A stretch of 8,153 nt of DNA. Origin: Candidatus Epulonipiscium sp. (GTDB lineage: Bacteria > Bacillota_A > Clostridia > Lachnospirales > Cellulosilyticaceae). The DNA is taken from NCBI GenBank assembly GCA_012841565.1, contig DUUM01000355.1, positions 1 to 8,153 of the forward strand. Reading direction: 5' to 3'. The notes beneath the pieces are model-generated. The model was not told the origin of the DNA, searched no databases, and worked only from the letters and a program-made list of their open reading frames with translations. Of the stretch, positions 1-5,764 are shown one piece after another. How positions within the stretch are numbered: the first letter of the stretch is position 1; every line of letters begins with the position of its first letter. Made by a program: the position numbers and the translations under genes.

Positions 1-499
1 GATATCGTTGCGTCCATTTTTTTATAATATTCATTGTCGCGAGATATAGCATCTTTTCAAGAGATGTGTCGCTGGGGAATACACTCTTGGTTTTTGTTGC
101 TATACGATATTGCCTATTAACCCCTTCAATAATATTTGTCGTGTACATAATTCTTCTGATATCCTCACTAAACTCAAAGAATGGACTTACTACATCCCAA
201 TTCGTTTCCCAATTACTGATTGCAAAAGGATATTTTTTGCCCCAATTCTCTTTTAAAATCTCTAGTTCTGCTTACCATTTCAGCTGAAACTTCAATGCCA
301 TAGATATCTTTGAGTTGGTCATGAATATCCCTAGTACTCATTCCACGGGCATATAAAGAAATAATCTGCTCTTCAATTCCCGAGATATCCCTTTGATATT
401 TAGGAACGATTTTGGGTTCAAAATCACCATTGCGGTCTCTAGGAATATCAATAGGAAACTCACCAAACTGGCTTTTAATTGTTCTTTTGCTATTGCCAT
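1..499 (-). pseudogene. IS256-family transposase, two internal deletions, non-functional
   Basis: IS256-type transposases use a DDE catalytic triad to mobilise their element. Reading leftward, the start region gives MAIAKEQLK from an ATG at 499 with a strong ribosome binding site. It then passes, out of frame, into the conserved block with IDIPRDRNG, EPKIVPKYQRDISG and LYARGMSTRDIHDQ (about 490-275). At about 268-275 the frame shifts again into the C-terminal block with WGKKYPFAI, TTNIIEGVNRQ, TKTKSVFPSD and MLYLATMNIIKKW (about 271-1). About 60-70 N-terminal residues and the central catalytic core are missing, including both catalytic aspartates; the third acidic residue (E in TTNIIEG) remains. 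The two junctions and both frame changes make it inactive. The identification rests on family motifs recalled from known members; deletion sizes are estimates. Confidence 0.85.
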
Positions 500-506
500 A
501 AAAAAA

Positions 507-514
507 CTCCTTCC
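507..514 (-). promoter_or_regulatory. Ribosome binding site of the transposase remnant
   Basis: On the minus strand GGAAGGAG lies seven bases before the ATG at 499. It shows that this ATG was the original transposase start, although the conserved coding block downstream is now in another frame. Confidence 0.6.
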
Positions 515-565
515 TGGTTTGAATTATCTATATCTAATTCTTGCCAAGAAGGAGGTATTTATTTC

Positions 566-592
566 CAAAGACACAAGATTATTTACACTACC
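566..592. repeat. Terminal inverted repeat (transposase-start end) of the IS256-type element
   Basis: On the minus strand the element begins near GGTAGTGTAAATAATC and continues with TTGTGTCTTTG. Tips of the form GTGTAAATAAT...TTGTGTCTTT are what I recall for clostridial IS256-type elements. It lies about 70 bases upstream of the transposase start, and recombinase coding sequence starts within ten bases on its other side. The partner repeat is outside the window, so the repeat cannot be paired here. Confidence 0.55.
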
Positions 593-600
593 TGATTAAG

Positions 601-1168
601 GATTGCGAATCAGGAAAGATAGACGTGATCATCACAAAATCTATATCAAGATTTGCTAGGAACACCTTGTAAATCATAAGAAGTTTTTAGGATACACCAA
701 AAATGAGGAAGGCAACCTTATCATCAATAAAAAGCAGGCTGAAACTGTAAAAAGGATTTATAGTGACTACCTTGCAGGCAAGGGGACCTAATCAAATAGC
801 GAAAGAACTTGGGGATGCCCTTCTTCAAAAGACCTATACAGTAGATTTTCTTACAGAAGAAAGAGCATTAAACAAAGGGGAAGTTCCAATGTACTATGCT
901 GAGGGAAGCCACCCTGCCATTATAGAGAAAGATATGTGGGGAGTGTGGGAGTGCTTTTGGAAGAAAGACTTGGAACTCTACGGATGAAGAAATATTATTT
1001 AAGGCTTTTGTTAATAGTTTCAATGCACTGGTGGAGAATAAAGGACACTTTATGGAAAAGTGGGAAGCTGAAGAAGGGGATGAGCTTAAGAGATATAAGG
1101 CTGGAGAGTTTATTGAAATTATTGGGAAAATTGAAGAACGAAACCATGAACATTATAAGAAAGCGTAA
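601..1168 (+). pseudogene. Large serine recombinase (TnpX-like), decayed
   Basis: Large serine recombinases excise and insert mobile elements. Four pieces in three frames can be followed. Piece one (601-669) reads [20 protein letters not shown], the end of the resolvase catalytic fold, and hits a stop at 670. Piece two (about 669-786) has [15 protein letters not shown] and [11 protein letters not shown], the start of the recombinase DNA-binding domain. A one-base shift at about 782-787 leads to piece three (784-about 965), with PNQIAKELG joined to [18 protein letters not shown] and SHPAII, which are normally separated by a few dozen residues. A further shift at about 970 gives piece four (971-1165), with EEILFKAFVNSFNALVENK. 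The N-terminal part with the nucleophilic serine is absent; the IS remnant lies where it should be. It is clearly not functional. Its end blends into the sigma fragment at about 1130-1165, so the boundary is approximate. Confidence 0.82.
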
Positions 1169-1463
1169 AAAGGTTGTACATGTAGAAAATGCGGACTATT
1201 TTGATTACAAGGATGAAGCTTACGATATAGAAGAAGAATACTTAGAAGTGCTTAATAAAGAAAAACTGCTTACCTGTATTAATAGGCTTTCAGATGAGGA
1301 TAAAACTTTGATTCACTTACGTTTTGCAAATGAAGTGGGATTTAAACATATTGCTGGGCTCTTAGGCATTACTGAAGAGGCTGCAAAAAAACGTGGTCAA
1401 CGTATTTTAAAGAAATTGCGCCAATTTTATGAAGGGGGTGATGAAGATGCCAAAAACAGCTAA
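1134..1463 (+). pseudogene. ECF-type sigma factor, C-terminal fragment (linker plus region 4)
   Basis: Extracytoplasmic-function sigma factors direct RNA polymerase using region 2 (-10 recognition) and region 4 (-35 recognition). Here the frame shows a linker-like MNIIRKRKKVVHVEN followed by an acidic stretch, then region 4: INRLSDEDKTLIHLRFAN, a helix-turn-helix around HIAGLLGITEEAAKKRGQRI, and ILKKLRQFYEGG. Region 2 is missing. Upstream, this frame stays open back to an ATG at 936, but those residues are an out-of-frame reading of recombinase DNA, not sigma sequence. The stop at 1461-1463 overlaps the next gene by 17 bases, the arrangement expected of a sigma/anti-sigma pair. A short product could start at the ATG at 1146, but no good ribosome binding site precedes it. 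Promoter recognition by this fragment alone is unlikely; a DNA- or anti-sigma-binding remnant role is possible but unsupported. Confidence 0.72.
1432..1442 (+). promoter_or_regulatory. Strong Shine-Dalgarno sequence that sets the DUF4367 protein start
   Basis: AAGGGGGTGAT differs by one base from the full anti-Shine-Dalgarno complement AAGGAGGTGAT and lies inside the end of the sigma fragment. Its G-core ends eight bases before the ATG at 1447. It suggests the anti-sigma can be translated well even though the upstream sigma gene is broken. Confidence 0.6.
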
Positions 1464-2421
1464 CGATATGATGAAAGAGGTATGTCAGTTATCTTTGCAA
1501 AATGAGTTCAAAAGAATTGCGAAATTAAATATCAGTAATATTAAGTATCAATCATTATCCTCAGGGCAGGCCCAGCAATTAGCTAGAAAAATAGCTCTAT
1601 TACCATCAGAGTATCGAAATATCCTTTTGTTTCACTATTGCTTTAATAGTATACCAAATGAAATAGATAAGGTGTTGGAGATAGAAAATGCTATAAGTAA
1701 ATTGCCCTATGTACAAAAAATGTTATCAGGTCTTATGGGATTAGAAGATTTATGGATTGATGAGGGCTCTATGCAAAAAGCCAGCCAAATAGTTCTGACA
1801 GAAATGGCTAAAGACTATGAGAACGTAGAGGTGCTACACAGGCCAGACTATTCTAAGGAGTTTAGACAGAAACTAAAGACTATTAAAATTAAACGAAACC
1901 CTAAGAGAATGCTTATGCTAATGGCTAAAAGGGCAGCTGTCTTTATCTTGGTCTGCATTCTAAGTATCTCTGCTGCTCTAGTGGTTAACGTAGAGGCACG
2001 GGAGAAAATGTTAGGTTGGATCATCCAGGTGTATCCAGAATTTAATATATTTATACAGCAAAATATAAATGATGATAATGACTTAGTTAAGCTAACCGAT
2101 CTTAGGATTAACTATATCCCTGAGGGGTTCGAATTGATGGATATTCACCAAGGTCGTAAAATGCTAATATATGATTATTTATCAGTGGATAATAAAGTCT
2201 TAACAATAAAGTTCTCTGATCCATCTAGTGAAGGGAAATCATATTATGATATAGAAGGGGTTGAAATAGAAGAAATAATGTTTAAAGGATCTGAGGCGTA
2301 TACGTGGGAAACAGATGTAATGACTTATTTTCTATGGCATCAAGATGGTATTGAATGCCATATTTCAGGAAATCTAAATAAAGAGGAAATTATAAGAGTT
2401 GCAGAAAATATTTCAAAATAA
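1447..2421 (+). CDS. Membrane anti-sigma-like protein with DUF4367 domain
   Basis: A 324-residue protein. The start at 1447 (MPKTAND) is chosen because AAGGGGGTGAT at 1432-1442, close to the perfect anti-16S complement, ends its core eight bases before it; in-frame ATGs at 1429 and 1441 overlap or crowd that site. Residues 1-155 are predicted cytoplasmic and include a stretch around LPSEYRNILLFHYCF that looks like a degenerate sigma region 4. A basic segment and one membrane helix (about 162-182, around VFILVCILSISAALVV) follow, then NVEAREKMLGWI and an outside domain with YIPEGFELMD and ending near HISGNLNKEEIIRVAENIS, the pattern of DUF4367. Such proteins sit beside ECF sigma genes and are taken to hold the sigma factor at the membrane until an external signal. 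Here the 17-base overlap with the sigma fragment implies translational coupling, but the partner is truncated. Family assignment is good; the anti-sigma role is inferred from context. Confidence 0.8.
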   Translation: MPKTANDMMKEVCQLSLQNEFKRIAKLNISNIKYQSLSSGQAQQLARKIALLPSEYRNILLFHYCFNSIPNEIDKVLEIENAISKLPYVQKMLSGLMGLEDLWIDEGSMQKASQIVLTEMAKDYENVEVLHRPDYSKEFRQKLKTIKIKRNPKRMLMLMAKRAAVFILVCILSISAALVVNVEAREKMLGWIIQVYPEFNIFIQQNINDDNDLVKLTDLRINYIPEGFELMDIHQGRKMLIYDYLSVDNKVLTIKFSDPSSEGKSYYDIEGVEIEEIMFKGSEAYTWETDVMTYFLWHQDGIECHISGNLNKEEIIRVAENISK

Positions 2422-2501
2422 TTTTAAAGAACATGTCCCTTTTTCTCATCTTGTGCGTTATATAAGTAGGTGCCTAATAACAACAAGGGGGTGCAAGCAG
2501 T

Positions 2502-2731
2502 ATGAAAGGAAATAAATATAGTTATGCTATTATTGGAATTCTGATTTTAGCAACTATTCATTTGTTATCAGTAACCATTTTGAATTCAGAATATTTATTT
2601 ATATGGGGACAAATTATACAGGACAAAGGTTTAATGAAAGAGCAATAGGAGTTGTAGCTTTAATTTTTTGCATGTTCTGTAGTGGTTATGTCTTTTATAA
2701 AAAAGCCTCGACTAGAATAACAATTGAATAG
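2502..2731 (+). pseudogene. Small two-helix membrane protein, single frameshift in a GGGG run
   Basis: The ATG at 2502 is preceded by AAGGGGG at 2485-2491, ten bases upstream. The frame encodes 48 residues with one membrane helix (YAIIGILILATIHLLSV) and stops at 2646-2648. One extra base in the G-run at 2605-2608 would join it to the other frame, which continues with GTNYTGQRFNERAIG and a second helix (VVALIFCMFCSGYVF), then KKASTRITIE and a stop at 2729-2731. The reconstructed 76-residue product has two helices and a roughly 25-residue outside loop, a sensible topology that neither half has alone. The reconstructed stop touches the ribosome binding site of the next gene, which suggests an operon. 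I do not recognise a named family. The break could be a true mutation or a homopolymer sequencing error; alternatively only the 48-residue peptide is made. Confidence 0.6.
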
Positions 2732-2744
2732 GAGTTTGATGATT

Positions 2745-3200
2745 ATGAAAAATAAATTTTTGAAAATAGTAGGTGTGTATACTTTAGTTTTTACTGTTTG
2801 TACATCAAGTTTTGTAGTGTTTGCCTCCGCTAGACATTACCGTAATGAAGGTGAAAAACCAGCGCCAACGTATCCACTAAACGCAAATAATGAAACATAT
2901 GGTTCATCGGCAGATGCTATATCCCAAGATACTGAACCTGATTTGGTTTTAGTGCAACTTGCAGATGGCGCTTTAGGTTATGTAAGAAATGAAGAGTTAA
3001 CAGGAGAAGTTCCGAGTAATCCTGAAGAAGCGGTAGCTATGCAAATAGAGAAAGAAAATCGTATACAGAGGGCTAGAGGTTTGAAAACGGGAAGAACAAT
3101 AAATGTTTATGATGTAAACGGTGAGGTTGTCTTAGGAGAATTTTTCATCTCTGATGGACTTCCTAGATCAATCAGAGGAGAATCTAATGATAATAATTAA
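2745..3200 (+). CDS. Small secreted protein, function unknown
   Basis: A 151-residue protein with a clear N-terminal signal peptide: basic MKNKFLK, then a hydrophobic stretch through about residue 27 and FASA before a likely cleavage at about 29. There is no lipobox cysteine at the cleavage point. The mature part has a YPLNANNETYGSS block, then EPDLVLVQLADGALGYVRN, EELTGEVPSNPEEAVA, a helical charged stretch, and a final TINVYDVNGEVVLGEFFIS strand pair. I recall similar YP-N-N-G-x-TYGS...PDL...DG..GYV secreted proteins in Firmicutes without known function. The start is ambiguous: AGGAG at 2730-2734 is four bases before an in-frame ATG at 2739 and ten before the one at 2745; the latter gives the more typical signal peptide. 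It follows the small membrane protein closely and belongs with the envelope cluster started by the sigma fragment. Confidence 0.75.
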   Translation: MKNKFLKIVGVYTLVFTVCTSSFVVFASARHYRNEGEKPAPTYPLNANNETYGSSADAISQDTEPDLVLVQLADGALGYVRNEELTGEVPSNPEEAVAMQIEKENRIQRARGLKTGRTINVYDVNGEVVLGEFFISDGLPRSIRGESNDNN

Positions 3201-3205
3201 TTTAA

Positions 3206-4355
3206 GGGGTTGTTAAAAATGACCGAGTCATGGTTCCACTAAGGTTTATAGCAGAAGCATTTGGGTGTGAAGTAGATTACAAAGACCGAATAGTAGTCAT
3301 CACACAAAAACAGATTAATAAAGAATTTAAGCAATTTAAAGCTAATATGGCAATAATTACTGAAGATGTGACTTTACAAGATCCTTATGTAGTCACTGAG
3401 GATTCTAATAATAAGTTGATATATCAAAAGATAAATAATGATGTTTTTTCTTTGAGAAGAAACGATATGGTGATAGTAATTGAGGAGTATGATACTAAAT
3501 GTCGTATTATGCAGGCATTTGGTGATCTTCCTCTTGTTCGTGGTACGATTGAAAAAAGTAAACTCAGTTATGACACATCACTTTTTAAGGATAATGCCAA
3601 TCAAGCTATTGTTAATGATGCAATGAGTTATGATGGAATCAATGGTAAGAAAGAAGGAGTACAGTATGGCGTAGGTCGAATATTAGAACGTAAGGGGGAG
3701 TGGGCAAAAATATCACTTCCTATGGAAGAAAGGGACTACTGGTTTAAGTCGGATAGTTTGTCAAATGAATTTGATACGACAGTCGTTGATTATGTAAGGT
3801 AGTAAAAATAAGACGCTTAAGACTGGTGCCCAGTTTGCCATAAGTGTACTAGATAAGAAATTTGACAGCCCACATATAGTAAGTGGCATAGATGATATTA
3901 AGATTTTTCCACTTTTCAATAACTACTCAGATTATGGAAGCTATAATGAATTATGGATGATTAAGGATGATAAGTTGTCCAAGTTGCATTCTTTTAATGG
4001 CATTCAAGCATATATTGATATGGGAGAGCCTATTAAACTTTCTCCAGAAAATGACAAAATTGCCGTACAAACATCTTCTAGAAAAAGCAGCTCATTTAAT
4101 ATTATTGATTTAAAGACTGGCAAGGTTAGCTCTGAAATTATGAAACTAGCCATAGAAAAAGTAGCAAGGGATCATAAGGATTACAATAATACCTACCCAG
4201 ATGGCGCATATAGTTGGGGGCATACTCTGAAATGGACCAGTAATGATACGGTAGAATTTGAAGCAAGGCTTGCCTATAACTATATGGAGATAATAGAGGA
4301 AGTAACTGTAAGGTACAACTTTTCAAATCAATCTTTAGCATATACAAAGCATTAA
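3206..4355 (+). pseudogene. Stalk-domain secreted protein with propeller-like C-terminus, 5'-truncated and frameshifted
   Basis: The first frame opens immediately after an in-frame stop (3203-3205) with VVKNDRVMVPLRFIAEAF and CEVDYKDRIVVITQ. This is the second half of a stalk domain (copper amine oxidase N-terminal-like, PF07833 type), a bacterial surface or secreted module. The signal peptide and the first half of the stalk are missing. An ATG at 3230 falls inside the conserved motif and has no usable ribosome binding site. The frame goes on through an SH3-like stretch (GRILERKGEWAKISLP) and stops at 3800-3802. The next frame is open from 3798 with KTLKTGAQFAISVLDKKF, ELWMIKDDKL, IKLSPENDKIAVQ and FNIIDLKTGKV, reminiscent of beta-propeller blades, and stops at 4353-4355. 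It has no start codon before 3957. The simplest reading is one former gene with a 5' deletion and a one-base shift near 3790-3805. Two separate damaged genes are possible. Confidence 0.65.
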
Positions 4356-4394
4356 ATCCATGTATTAGAACCACATTCAGAAAGGAGCCATGTT

Positions 4395-5333
4395 ATGATT
4401 AAAAGAATTAAGACCCTGCATTTATATTTCTTGTTGGCAGGTGTAATATTACTAGTGAGGCCTAGCATAGCCCACGCAAAGGCAATAGAAAAGGGGAACC
4501 CAGTAGCCTACTATGATTATGATAGAATCATACTATCAGATGATACAGTTATTGATATTGATACCAGTTATATCGCCTTATTTATCAATGGAACTTTAGT
4601 ACCTGATTATGAAGTAATTATTAGAGAGAGTCGTGCCCTAGTACCTATTAGGTTAATAAGCCAGGAGCTTGGCTCCAAAGTAGATTGGGATGGGAAAATA
4701 CAAAAGGTAACAGTAGAAAAAGGTGCTAATAAAATTTCTATAACCATTAATAATAAAAAAGCAGTCATTAATGGTAAGGAGTTATTACTAGATTGCCCTG
4801 CTGTAATCTATAAAGATTTAACCTACGTGCCTCTAAGATTTATTGTAGAAAATCTTGACGGATTAGTAGTCTATGCTAAAAGGTTAGATCCGGATTATAC
4901 TTATTATTACGATACACAAATGCCAGTTTCGCCAGCTGATACAATCATAAGAGAATTTCCCAATATTATGATAGATGAGAAAGAAAGTTTAGAAGTTAAG
5001 ATTTCACAAGATCAAGCTATGGAAGAAGTAAAAAGGATGTGTACCATTGGGCTTGAAAATTTTAAACGTTCGCTAAAGCAAAATCTAATTGAATCAGATG
5101 AAGAGGCAGATCGCTTTGATGATGTCTTTATAAGTATTGAAAAAGAAATTAGTAGAATGATCTATCTAGGGGAAGTATCCAGGTACCATAAATTTACCAT
5201 AGGAGCCTATGATATATTGTTCGATAAATATAATCAAAATATGCTCTTTGTCATGTATTCATCAGGTATTATTGTTAAGGCATTTGATCCTAATGATCCA
5301 GCACTATTTGTGCCAATTTTTATTGTGGGATAA
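4395..5333 (+). CDS. Secreted stalk-domain (copper amine oxidase N-terminal-like) protein
   Basis: A 312-residue protein with a well-placed ribosome binding site (AAAGGAG at 4381-4387, seven bases before the ATG). The ATG at 4390 stops after two codons and is discounted. Residues 1 to about 28 form a signal peptide ending AHA. Residues about 60-162 form a complete stalk domain with its two repeats: ALVPIRLISQELGSKVDWD followed by a VTVEKGANKISITINNKKAV strand pair, and TYVPLRFIVENL. The name comes from the stalk of copper amine oxidase; no copper or oxidase residues are expected or seen, and the domain usually acts as a surface or binding module. The C-terminal 140 residues, with a charged helical region (QAMEEVKRM, EEADRFDDVFISIEKEI) and a final hydrophobic strand region, match nothing I can name. 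It follows the damaged relative by 39 bases; the pair may be diverged copies. Confidence 0.82.
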   Translation: MIKRIKTLHLYFLLAGVILLVRPSIAHAKAIEKGNPVAYYDYDRIILSDDTVIDIDTSYIALFINGTLVPDYEVIIRESRALVPIRLISQELGSKVDWDGKIQKVTVEKGANKISITINNKKAVINGKELLLDCPAVIYKDLTYVPLRFIVENLDGLVVYAKRLDPDYTYYYDTQMPVSPADTIIREFPNIMIDEKESLEVKISQDQAMEEVKRMCTIGLENFKRSLKQNLIESDEEADRFDDVFISIEKEISRMIYLGEVSRYHKFTIGAYDILFDKYNQNMLFVMYSSGIIVKAFDPNDPALFVPIFIVG

Positions 5334-5340
5334 ACATATA

Positions 5341-5374
5341 GGGGGGTTCAAAATAGCCTAGGGGGGGTTCAGAA
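5341..5374. repeat. Pair of G-run direct repeats
   Basis: TAGGGGGGTTCA is followed by AAAT, and 21 bases on TAGGGGGGGTTCA is followed by GAAT. The second copy continues to ACCCC at 5383-5387, which can pair with GGGGT at 5364-5368. Motifs of the type GGGGTCAGAAT...ACCCC are, as I recall, common at ends of elements linked to REP-associated Y1 transposases; that link is inference. Confidence 0.5.
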
Positions 5375-5491
5375 TCAAATTTACCCCATACTATCGCGTA
5401 TTAGTATCTTCCCTTTGTCTCAACCCACGTTGAAAGTGTGTGTTTATTAGAAAGACGAAATGTTAAGAATTAACTGGGGTCAGTCCTCATG

Positions 5492-5515
5492 GGCCCGAGG
5501 CGTTAGCCTTGGGCC
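5492..5515. other. Stable GC-rich hairpin without a T tract
   Basis: GGCCCGAGGC and GCCTTGGGCC pair over ten base pairs (one G-T wobble) around a GTTA loop. It is far more GC-rich than its surroundings and no T run follows on either strand, so it is not a classical terminator. It directly follows CTGGGGTCAGTCCTC, which points to a palindromic mobile-element end or the 5' structure of an RNA. Confidence 0.65.
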
Positions 5516-5629
5516 TTGCTACAGTTGAAGGGCTTAAAGATAGAACAGTGGATAATACGAGTATAGGACGGATACCACAAGCATAATCAGTAGTGGCTGT
5601 TTTAGATGAATAATAAGTGTGTTTAATTT

Positions 5630-5660
5630 TCCCTTGGGCTATGGCTTGAGGGATTTTTTT
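5630..5660 (+). terminator. Intrinsic transcription terminator
   Basis: TCCCTTGGGC (5630-5639) pairs with GCTTGAGGGA (5644-5653) over ten base pairs, three of them G-T, around a TATG loop, followed by seven Ts (5654-5660). It ends plus-strand transcription shortly before the marR promoter, so it insulates the marR-lon unit. The nearest upstream gene stops 297 bases earlier, so it could also end a small RNA in between. Confidence 0.7.
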
Positions 5661-5692
5661 GTAGGGGGCCAAACATTCTTTCCACCGCCCTC

Positions 5693-5721
5693 TTGACAAA
5701 TTATCTAATAGGCTTTAATAT
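5693..5721 (+). promoter_or_regulatory. Near-consensus sigma-A promoter of the marR-lon unit
   Basis: TTGACA (5693-5698) and TAATAT (5716-5721) are separated by exactly 17 bases. The start of transcription would be near 5728, leaving a leader of about 37 bases. The element CTTAACTAATTAAG at 5736-5749, with CTTAA/TTAAG arms, lies just downstream of the start point and overlaps the ribosome binding site, a good place for a repressor. Confidence 0.85.
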
Positions 5722-5764
5722 ATTGTTAGGCAAGACTTAACTAATTAAGGAGTGGGGTGATAAT

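Larger units (their letters stand above)
1..592 (-). mobile_element. IS256-family insertion sequence, internally deleted and cut by the window edge
   Basis: A relic of a cut-and-paste insertion sequence lies on the minus strand. Its transposase-start end is in the window: a terminal-repeat-like sequence at about 566-592 is followed inward by a ribosome binding site and a start codon at 499. The coding DNA that follows matches IS256-type (mutator) transposases but lacks two internal blocks, so the surviving element is roughly half the usual 1.3-1.4 kb. The other end lies to the left of position 1 and cannot be seen. It sits against a serine recombinase fragment that begins at 601, so it probably inserted into that gene. 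The exact outer boundary near 592 is inferred from where the repeat stops and recombinase coding begins; no target duplication could be confirmed. Confidence 0.75.
5334..5692. other. Long intergenic region with repeats and hairpins, no supported gene
   Basis: Nothing convincing is encoded in this 360-base stretch. It holds two G-run direct repeats (5341-5374), an inverted repeat ATACTA/TAGTAT at 5388-5393 and 5402-5407, the motif CTGGGGTCAGTCCTC at 5474-5488, a strong GC hairpin (5492-5515), a region with pairing AGAACAG (about 5542-5548) to CTGTTTT (about 5598-5604), and a terminator (5630-5660). A 70-codon TTG-started minus-strand frame across 5487-5699 is probably spurious, although its GIRPILVLS resembles the end of DUF6273 domains. 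The mixture suggests debris of a small palindromic mobile element and possibly a structured transcript ended by the terminator. Confidence 0.5.

Noticed and set aside
66..287. Plus-strand open frame of 73 codons
   Set aside because: It is antisense to well-conserved transposase coding sequence on the minus strand and has no ribosome binding site.
538..550. TTCTTG-C-CAAGAA palindrome upstream of the transposase start
   Set aside because: Only six-base arms in AT-rich DNA; no matching second site, so no operator is claimed.
393..599. Plus-strand open frame of 68 codons
   Set aside because: It is antisense to the transposase N-terminal block and runs through the terminal repeat; no protein family fits.
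2429..2455. Possible ECF-type promoter (GAACAT ... CGTTAT) before the small membrane protein
   Set aside because: The gap between the two elements is about four bases longer than the usual ECF spacing, so the match is not convincing.
4138..4374. Minus-strand open frame of 78 codons
   Set aside because: It overlaps the propeller-like coding frame on the other strand and has no recognisable motif or ribosome binding site.
5341..5374. CRISPR-like repeats
   Set aside because: Only two short imperfect copies without a regular spacer series and no cas genes nearby.
5492..5515. Terminator reading for the GC hairpin
   Set aside because: No T tract follows on the plus strand and none on the minus strand; the real terminator lies at 5630-5660.
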